NCBI RefSeq assembly: GCF_030253575.1
Contig: NC_080560.1
Coordinates: forward strand, 10,288,501-10,352,500
DNA length: 64,000 nucleotides
Direction of reading: 5' to 3'
Origin: Rhododendron vialii
Lineage: Eukaryota; Streptophyta; Magnoliopsida; Ericales; Ericaceae
In this document: positions 57,178 through 64,000 of the stretch, in pieces
How the letters are laid out: every line of letters begins with the position of its first letter
Position numbering within the stretch: the first letter of the stretch is position 1
Program-made: the position numbers and the translations under genes
Notes under the pieces: generated by a model
What the model was told of the DNA's origin: nothing
Seen by the model: only the letters and a program-made list of their open reading frames with translations
Database searches by the model: none

Positions 57178-59345
57178 CTGCTTTGGGTTGTTTTTGTCCC
57201 CGATAACCACGATTTGTTAATAGAAACAAGAGCTGGCAAGCATGCCGGAAAAGCTCAGGCATAGATTTGAAAACAAGGTTCCAAACTAACATGACTTCGG
57301 GGATTCAGGAAAAGCTAGCTCTTGCATAAATTTGTCATTTGTGACCGATCGAACACACTACTTGATAATCAATCCGATCCCCTTTCAGCCGTCGTGCCTT
57401 TTCAAATCAACAAATAGCTCTCTTAACTTTATTGCCCTGCATTAAGTATCCCAGAAATGTAATGAAAGAGAGATAATTGTGTTGTAAGCATTTGCATTCA
57501 CCAGCTTATCGATCTTTCGAACTAGAACTTTGAACAACTGGTTTCAGACCCGTATATACCAGTATTTGTTATCATAAGGTTGATACCTGTTACTATTTCG
57601 CGATGAGATCGGTAAGATACTAAAATGTGGCACTGATATGTATGCACTCACGGGAAAAAACCTGCAGCCAAGGGAGGTCGGTAAAGAACTTCGTATCATG
57701 GACAGGATATGATGAATTATGATATGTTATGTGCCTACTAACATTGGAAACCATCTAGAATCAAATATTGCAGCACCTGCATTGGCGAGACCAATACGGG
57801 GTCAAGACCTTTTCTATCACAAATTTAACCTGTCTGATATAGAGAAGCTAAGAAAACAACAAAAACTAGGAATTCCATACAAAATGATCAAGAGACAAAT
57901 GATGTTTGGATTAATGGGCATGTCTAACTCATGGGCAATGCCATACAAACATAACTTTGGAAAAAAAAAATTCTTCCCAAAAATGTTGTTGCCTTTCGCG
58001 ACTAGAATTCCAGAAATTCCACCGCCACGTCATTTGTTTATCAGTTTCCCTAACCCAGGAATTCCTACATCGAGGGAGAGGGATGGATTCTGTTAGCCAG
58101 CAAACCAAGAAGTACCTAATTTAGGCAAAATGTGCCAAGACAAGTGGCAGCCTGTCAACCCATCTATTCCTGCATCCAAGAAGATTGGCAGTTATAGGCT
58201 CAAACAGCCACCAAAAACAAGGTTGCCCGGCGACAGGGTAAGCCTACGCAGATGGCCCATTGAGGAAGGACGGATTTCTGCTGTCTTGCATCTTTGCCCT
58301 AAGACATAGCTTTAAGGAAATTAGAATTTTTATTCAATTCCTCACTATCACATCTCCATTCCACCTCTTCTTGTGTTACCAAATCTAATTAGAAAATCAG
58401 ACACCTTGATCATTTATTTCACAAGGCCACCTTTGGTTAATATATTTCTATTAGGTTCAATACTAAGATCGATAGATTCCCCTAGTTTGTGGGATTTAGA
58501 GGCTTACCACCTATGGCATGGTAACTGGTTAGAAAAATTGAGAAATCATATCCCAGATCCAAGATTGGTTCAAACGAAGCATCAGACATGGCGGCCAGAT
58601 TACGTAGTTCATCCCTATCAATGTTCCAAAAGATTTTGAGCAAATCCCAGGTACGACAAATAGTTAGAAAACATAATGGGGAATTTTGTCATATTAGTTT
58701 GATTTTATCCCTGTGCACATCGTGCAAGTTTGGGAAGTTATCTTATGTTTATGTGGTATGCAAAAATTTATATATCTTTGTCAAGTAATCTCGAAGTCTT
58801 CCTTCTTCCTCGATCAAATGGACGAGGAAAACAAGTTTACAGAACCAGCAATGTTTTCGTAGATGAATTTGTTTTCTGTCGTCATGAACAACATAAAGAC
58901 CAGGAATTCTATAGTCTAGGGTACATATCTTGAGATCATTTAACTATATCATACGCATAATATATGTTAATATCATTCAGGAGGGTATTTCGAATAAAAT
59001 GACTTTGGGGCAAAAAGGGAATTTCCATATTACCTCCATGCCAAGGGTAGAATTTTCTTATTCACAATCAAATGTTGGCTTCTTCTTCAAGCAACGTAAA
59101 CACTTAAATAGTCCAATTGTCTAGTTGGGTTGCACGGTGCACCCATATCCCATAACTAATTTTACAGCAGAAGGCCGGCCTGGACAACCTCTTCTGTTGT
59201 TCTTAAGGAAGTTGCAAAGGCATTGATTTCAAAAGAAACGCGACAATGAACAAAGATAGAAATGAATTTGTTCAATACAATATCCCTTTCCCGTTTTCTT
59301 GTAGCAAATTTAACATCGCTGATGTGAACGCCATTACTGTCACAG
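57178..59345. other. Intergenic region with a degraded coding-like stretch
   Basis: The left 500 bases are probably the 3' region of the small basic protein gene. From about 57.72 to 59.12 kb there is a decayed coding-like stretch, listed separately. Any 5' exon of the At4g04980-like gene should also lie here, but I could not identify one. Confidence 0.4.
57719..59124 (+). pseudogene. Degraded coding-like stretch, origin unknown
   Basis: Several neighbouring segments look protein-like rather than random, for example IEKLRKQQKLGIPYKMIKRQ, PGDRVSLRRWPIEEGRISAV and FHITSMPRVEFSY. They read in one direction, but the region is broken and no piece belongs to a family I can name. It may be a fossil of a mobile or virus-derived element or of an unknown plant gene. 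I treat it as a fossil and make no functional claim. Confidence 0.35.
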
Positions 59346-62168
59346 GCAACTAAAAGTCAAGATGTATCAAAGGTTGAAAAGGAAGCAGAGTACTCGATAA
59401 AAGACAATTCCAGTGGATGGGCAGAAAAATTTATGGTCTCGATGGAGCTCAGGAGAAAGTTATTAACCTTTAGAGACACCATTGATCTTCCCCCTTGTGA
59501 TGATGCCGGCCCCCTCCACGAGGTGATTCTTTAGTTTGTGTATCAACAAAGCAAATAAGGCTCCCCGGCCTAAAATTGCACTGCACTTCTAAATTCTGTT
59601 TTTTGCATCTACTGGCAGTTGGTGGTGGGAACTGTAGATGATCTCCACAAGTTGTACCCGAAGGTTGTTCCCTGCACACCAGTAAAAGAAACTGCAAATG
59701 AGGTTTGTACTAATACTATTGTTCTTGTTCCAAATGCATGAAATGGTAAACTGACCAAGTGACATGCTCAAGTAGGGACTGGTTCACCTTTACAATGCTT
59801 TGAAATCTATCGGAGATTCTTGGGCCAATAGTCACAAATGGGTAGCTAATTTTGGGCCCAATGCAGATGGGAGCTTGGAGAATAATAATTTGGAGCAACT
59901 TGGTGAGCTTTCTTGCTTTCTTTGTTTCCTTTCCTTTTTCGCTCAGATGGGGAGCATGTACATAATGTTTTTCGGGACTAAAAAAATTCAAAATTGCCGC
60001 TTTGAAGCTGGAAGAGTGTTGGCAAAGCTCAATTACATGATTAAACTGGCACGAGAAATGTTTGATGTAATGGAGGAAGACGAGAAAAGTAAGGGAGGGA
60101 TAGGGGACTCGGCTTTCGGGGATATGTTAACAGAGTCATATTCAGACATCAAAAAGACATGTCCTTCTCCAGTATCCCCAACTTCAGCCCCCCCTGAGCT
60201 GATAAAGCTCCGTGAATATGCCAATGTTTCCAACTCTGAACCTCTTCTTCTGCCTCTCAGACTTCAGGCCGTGGAAAAGTGCCTGTCATTCCACATTCTC
60301 CCTCACGTATCAGCTCAGGGTCCTTGTGCCTCAAATAAGAAGAGAAGGGCAGTTGACGAGCCAAATGAAGAAATTCAGGAAAGAAAGAGTATCAAAGAAT
60401 CACCAAGTATAGCAACCAGTGGAGAGCCAATAGATTCCAAACCTCTAAAATGCATGCCAAAAAGTTCAAATTCTAAGACAAATGTTTCACAACAAACAAG
60501 GAAGCCAGCTACAGCTGCAGCATCACCGCCGTTGCCACCACCCCCACCACCATCCAATCAACCTCCACCTGCAGTAGCAGCACCACTATTGTTGTCAAAC
60601 TCGGCCTCAGATGTAGTAGCACCTCCACCATCTATTGTGCATTCAAAGGGTTCAGTGTTATTGCCACCCCCACCTACAATGCCAGACAACGGAGCTGCTC
60701 AACCACCTCTACCACCCATTGTGCAGTCACCTCAACCAGCACCACCAACAAATGGAGCTGCTCCACCCCCTCCACCTGCACCACCAGCAAATGGAGCTGC
60801 TCCACCCCCTCCACCACTCATTCCACATTCAAAACAATCAACGCCGTTGCAGCCACCAGCTATACCACTGGCAAAGGGAGCTGCTCCACCACCTCCTCCA
60901 CCCCTTGGAGCGGGAAAGTCCCTGCGTCCAAAGAAAGCAGGTACGAAATTGAAGAGATCAACGCATATGGGAAACATGTACCGAGTTCTCAAGAGAAAAG
61001 TGGAAGGTTCTAATTTGAATGTTAACAAATCTAAGGGGAAGGGAACTCAGGTTGGGGCATCTGCTGGTGGGAAGCAGGGTATGGCTGATGCCCTAGCTGA
61101 GATGGCAAAAAGGTACGCGTGTAAACAACCTTAGGTACTTAACACAGTATGTTCCATAATTGTGACGGTAGTATGAATATTTCTTTTGGTGTCTTAGATC
61201 AACATATTTCCAACAAATTGAAGAAGATGTTGAAAAGCACGCAAAATCAATCATGGAAATAAAAAGTGCGATTAGTTCCTTCCAAACAAAGGATATGGCC
61301 GAGCTTCTAAAATTTCACAAATATGTGGAACAGCATCTAGAGGAATTGACAGATGAGACCCAGGTAAAGTTTTTTTTTTTTTTTCAATCTAGTCCACTTA
61401 AACTAGCCAGTGAACTTTAAGCCGTTGAATCAACATTTTCCAACTCCTTCAAATGCAGGTGTTGTCAAGGTTTGAAGGTTTTCCATCAAAGAAGTTGGAA
61501 TCATTGAGGACAGCTGCAGCTCTTTCCAAAAAATTGGAAGGGATACATAGTAACCTGGAAAATTGGAAGGTAGAGCCTCCTCTGAGCCAGCTCCTCGACA
61601 AGGTGGAGTGCTACTTCAACAAGGTAGAAACTTTATTTCTAATGGTACATCAACATCTTAATATCTTCTCAGTGTGAATGCAAATCATTGATTGAGAAAA
61701 GAATAATCCTGCGAACAGATCAAAGGAGAAATAGAGGCACTGGAGCGTACTAAAGACGAAGAATCTAAGAAGTTCCAGAGTCACAACATCCATTTTGACT
61801 TCCACATCTTGGTACGAATCAAGGAATCCGTGGTGGATGTCTCTTCAAGCTGCGTGGAGTTAGCTCTTAGGGTAAAAATACCTATTTATGCTTCTGACAA
61901 ACACTACATCATTCACCTTGAACAATTGTGAAGTTTGAGTTTAACATTGTGGTTCATACTCAAGGAACGAAGAGATGCATCAGAAGCAGCTAATGCAGAA
62001 TTGGGTCCAAAAAGCGAAGGCAAAAGGCAGGCATGCGTAAAAATGCTTTGGAAGGCTTTTCAGCTTGCATTCCGGGTCTATAGCTTTGCAGGTGGACAGG
62101 ATGATCGTGCTGACAAGTTAACCAAAGAGCTGGCTCAAGAAATAGAAACTGCTCCACACAATGAGTAG
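59346..62168 (+). CDS. At4g04980-like proline-rich protein (5' end uncertain)
   Basis: The family is plant-specific and uncharacterised. Exons are 59346-59522, 59619-59702, 59776-59902, 60008-61112, 61198-61363, 61459-61623, 61719-61871 and 61965-62168, joining in phase to 726 residues. If translation starts at the first in-frame ATG (59433) the protein has 697. Homologues usually have extra N-terminal sequence, so an upstream exon may be missing; the 59346 edge follows an acceptor-like CACAG. Family blocks are MELRRKLLTFRDTIDLPPCD, VGTVDDLHKLYPKVVP, NALKSIGDSWA, a polyproline segment (about 60521-60915) like formin FH1 regions, a basic segment (GKSLRPKKAGTKLKRS), and a conserved helical C-terminal half (DVEKHAKSI, FHKYVEQHLEELTDETQ, AFQLAFRVYSFAGGQDDRAD). 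Polyproline suggests profilin or SH3-type partners, by inference. The third intron is unusual (see findings). Confidence 0.9.
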
Positions 62169-62410
62169 ATGTGAACTTAACATATTCTCCAGCTAACATA
62201 CTCGCTACTCATACTTTTGTTTTATAATTATGAGATCAAACCTTTTGATCAAGTTCAAGGAGCAATCGTACTCCAGGTACCACTTTTTTATGAGTTCAAA
62301 ACTCAGCATATTGTTGTGTGCCTCAGAGATTCTAAATAAAGGTGAATATAGTTGGATAGATACAAGTTTAAGAAAACAACTGTACTGCGAATGCTTTTGT
62401 CTACCGAAAT

Positions 62411-62673
62411 GCTACTGGTACATACAATCTATGCACAGATTGTGCACAGATTTTGTGGTGGGGCCCACCACGGGTCCCACACGGGCCCACCCGGAAATCT
62501 GAATGAAAATTTAGATGATTAGATCGAGTACTTATAGATATTATATTGAGCTGATTTTTTACGGGGACTCTTGAAAAAATATTTTACATTTAATGAACGG
62601 CTCGGATCATTTGTATGGAACCCGTGATGGGCCCCACTACAAAATCTGTGCACAGATTGTATGTACCAGTAGC
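62411..62673. mobile_element. Palindromic element, family X copy 2
   Basis: The ends read GCTACTGGTACATACAATCT and, inverted, GCTACTGGTACATACAATCT. Next inside are TGCACAGATTGTGCACAGAT and GGTGGGGCCCACCACGGG. Part of the left arm found in copy 1 is missing, so it is shorter (263 bp). Confidence 0.75.
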
Positions 62674-62720
62674 ATGGTTCGTCCTATAAAAGACCAACTG
62701 TGCTATTCACACAAATAAAT

Positions 62721-63066
62721 AGGTACAAATCGTGCACAGATTTTTGTGTGGGCAGGCCCACTAAGGGTCTCACAAAAACGATTTGAGCCGTTCATTAAAT
62801 GTAAAACATTTTTCCAAGGGCTCTCGCAAAAAATCAGCTCAATCCGATACATATAGAGGCTTGATCAAAACATCAAATTTTTCATTCGGTTTTCAGGATA
62901 ATGAAAAGTTAGATGATTGGATTAAGTATTTATAGGTATCGGATTGAGCTAATTTTATGCTAGAGCACTTGAAAAAATGTTTTACATTTAATGAACGACT
63001 CGGATTTTTTGTGTGAGACCCGTAGTGTGTCCCACACAAAAATATGTGCAGGATCTGTGTACAAAA
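62721..63066. mobile_element. Palindromic element, family X copy 3
   Basis: The left arm has GTGCACAGATTTTTGTGTGG and GAGCCGTTCATTAAATGTAA; the right arm has the inverse. The centre carries AATCCGATACATATAGAGGC and its inverted partner. It is more diverged than copy 1. Confidence 0.7.
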
Positions 63067-63110
63067 AGTCTGTGTCAACATACTTATCCAACGACAACTG
63101 CTAACCACAC

Positions 63111-63465
63111 TTATATCTGTGCATAGATTTTATTGTAGGGCCCATCACGGGTTTCACAAAAATGATCTGAGCCGTTCATTAGATGTAAAATGTTTTTTCA
63201 AGGGTTCTTGTAAAAAATAAGCTCAATCTAATACCTACAAATGCTCAATCCAATCATCTAAATTTTCATTCTGATTTTTGGGTAATGAAAAATTAGATGA
63301 TTAGATCAAGCATCTATAAGTATTGGATTGAGCTGATTTTTTACATAAACCCTTGAAAAAATATTTTACATCTAATGAACGGCTCGGATCATTTGTGTGA
63401 GACCTGTGATGTGCCCTACAATAAAATCTGTGCACAATCTGCACAAATGTATGTGCACAATTTGT
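63111..63465. mobile_element. Palindromic element, family X copy 4
   Basis: The arms contain ATCTGTGCATAGATTTTATT and GAGCCGTTCATTAGATGTAA, with inverse sequence on the right ending in TGTGCACAATCTGCACA. It lies about 240 bp upstream of the nMAT2 start codon. Confidence 0.7.
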
Positions 63466-63708
63466 GAGTTGTAACTCATAGACAAAAGGATACAGCGAGG
63501 GTTTAAGAAACAATACGTACAGATACTCCGGTTTGTATTCGTCAAATGCTTCGCAAACCCACAGTTCTGAATCGTTGCCTACCTTTCGCAAACCCATACT
63601 TCGAAAACCCTAATTTCTTACTTCACTTCCCTTTACTATCCTGTTTTTGGCGACTTCAACTAGAATTAACTATCAAACGTCATGAATTGGTGAGTTTTCC
63701 ATTACCCG

Positions 63709-64000
63709 ATGCATCGACGCCTTGCTCTGTTTGGTCATCGATTACTCACAAATTCATCACTTTTCACACCAAGCAGTAGGCCATTATTGAACACCCAGTC
63801 TTATATTTTGAACCCTAGGGTTGATGGGTTGGCTTTGTTTAGAGTATTTATGTTCACTTCTACTCACCCAACAAGGGTCCTGGACCCCGATGACCCATCC
63901 ACCTTGATGAAGGAGGATGGAGTCGCCGTCTGTTCGCAAATGTGGATCAAAAATTTCCGTGAACCCGATAAGACGGTGACAAATCTGACCAATTATTTAC
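63709..64000 (+). CDS. nMAT2: Nuclear-encoded mitochondrial group II intron maturase, nMAT2-like (5' part)
   Basis: The window holds the first 97 codons; the gene runs off the right edge. The first 47 or so residues (MHRRLALFGHRLLTNSSLF onward) are Arg, Leu and Ser rich and almost free of acidic residues, a typical mitochondrial presequence. After it comes DPDDPSTLMKEDGVAVCSQM followed by WIKNFREPDKTVTNLTNYL, which I recognise as the conserved start of the mature plant nMAT2 protein. nMAT proteins help splice group II introns of mitochondrial respiratory genes. The methionine at 63709 was chosen because it yields the full presequence; a later in-frame ATG at residue 49 (63853) would lose it. 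The reverse transcriptase-like and maturase domains lie beyond the window. Confidence 0.88.
   Translation, partial: MHRRLALFGHRLLTNSSLFTPSSRPLLNTQSYILNPRVDGLALFRVFMFTSTHPTRVLDPDDPSTLMKEDGVAVCSQMWIKNFREPDKTVTNLTNYL

Larger units (their letters stand above)
62169..63708. other. Intergenic region with three family X palindromes
   Basis: The first 200 bases are probably the 3' untranslated region of the At4g04980-like gene. The rest is almost filled by three copies of family X in a row. The last 240 bases precede the nMAT2 start codon and probably hold its promoter and leader. Confidence 0.5.

Overview
This is nuclear DNA from a flowering plant, almost certainly a eudicot. The evidence is spliced genes with GT-AG introns, plant-specific families (clade E PP2C, DUF789, an At4g04980-like proline-rich protein, nuclear maturase nMAT2), many (CT/GA)n microsatellites, Stowaway, hAT and Mutator type miniature transposons, and a Sirevirus. 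The species cannot be fixed by eye. The GA/CT-rich, MITE-rich texture would suit a woody asterid, but that is a guess.

Layout. On the minus strand from the left: a small secreted cell-wall protein gene (2167-2544), a five-exon protein phosphatase 2C gene (4933-8397), and after a gene-free stretch of about 9.4 kb an eight-exon MED14 Mediator subunit gene (17754-30540). Immediately upstream of MED14, and in the same orientation, is a nearly intact Ty1/copia Sirevirus (30932-39099) with 1.0-kb LTRs and a 5-bp target duplication. Beyond it is a serine acetyltransferase pseudogene (39323 to about 39876) followed by a short degenerate tandem array, then about 8.4 kb with no recognisable gene but several miniature transposons. 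On the plus strand from 48.6 kb: a six-exon DUF789 gene (49252-53585), a small intronless arginine/serine-rich protein of unknown role (56815-57177), a degraded coding-like stretch of unknown origin (57.7-59.1 kb), an At4g04980-like proline-rich gene (59346-62168), and the first 97 codons of an nMAT2-type mitochondrial group II intron maturase cut by the window end (63709-64000).

The genes do not form a pathway; this is an ordinary stretch of housekeeping and signalling genes separated and interrupted by transposons. All exon boundaries were set by reading GT-AG junctions, codon phase and recalled family sequence. For PP2C, MED14, DUF789 and the At4g04980-like gene the chosen exons sum to a whole number of codons.

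I found no clearly new biological system. The observations most worth a second look are: a stop-free 105-nt intron in the At4g04980-like gene; a DUF789 splice donor that runs straight into a CT microsatellite; the young Sirevirus placed about 170 bp upstream of a MED14 TATA-like motif; a 90-residue two-helix membrane ORF in that Sirevirus; a 1.69-kb composite hAT-like element inside a MED14 intron; and an inverted-repeat family with four copies here, three of them clustered between two genes.
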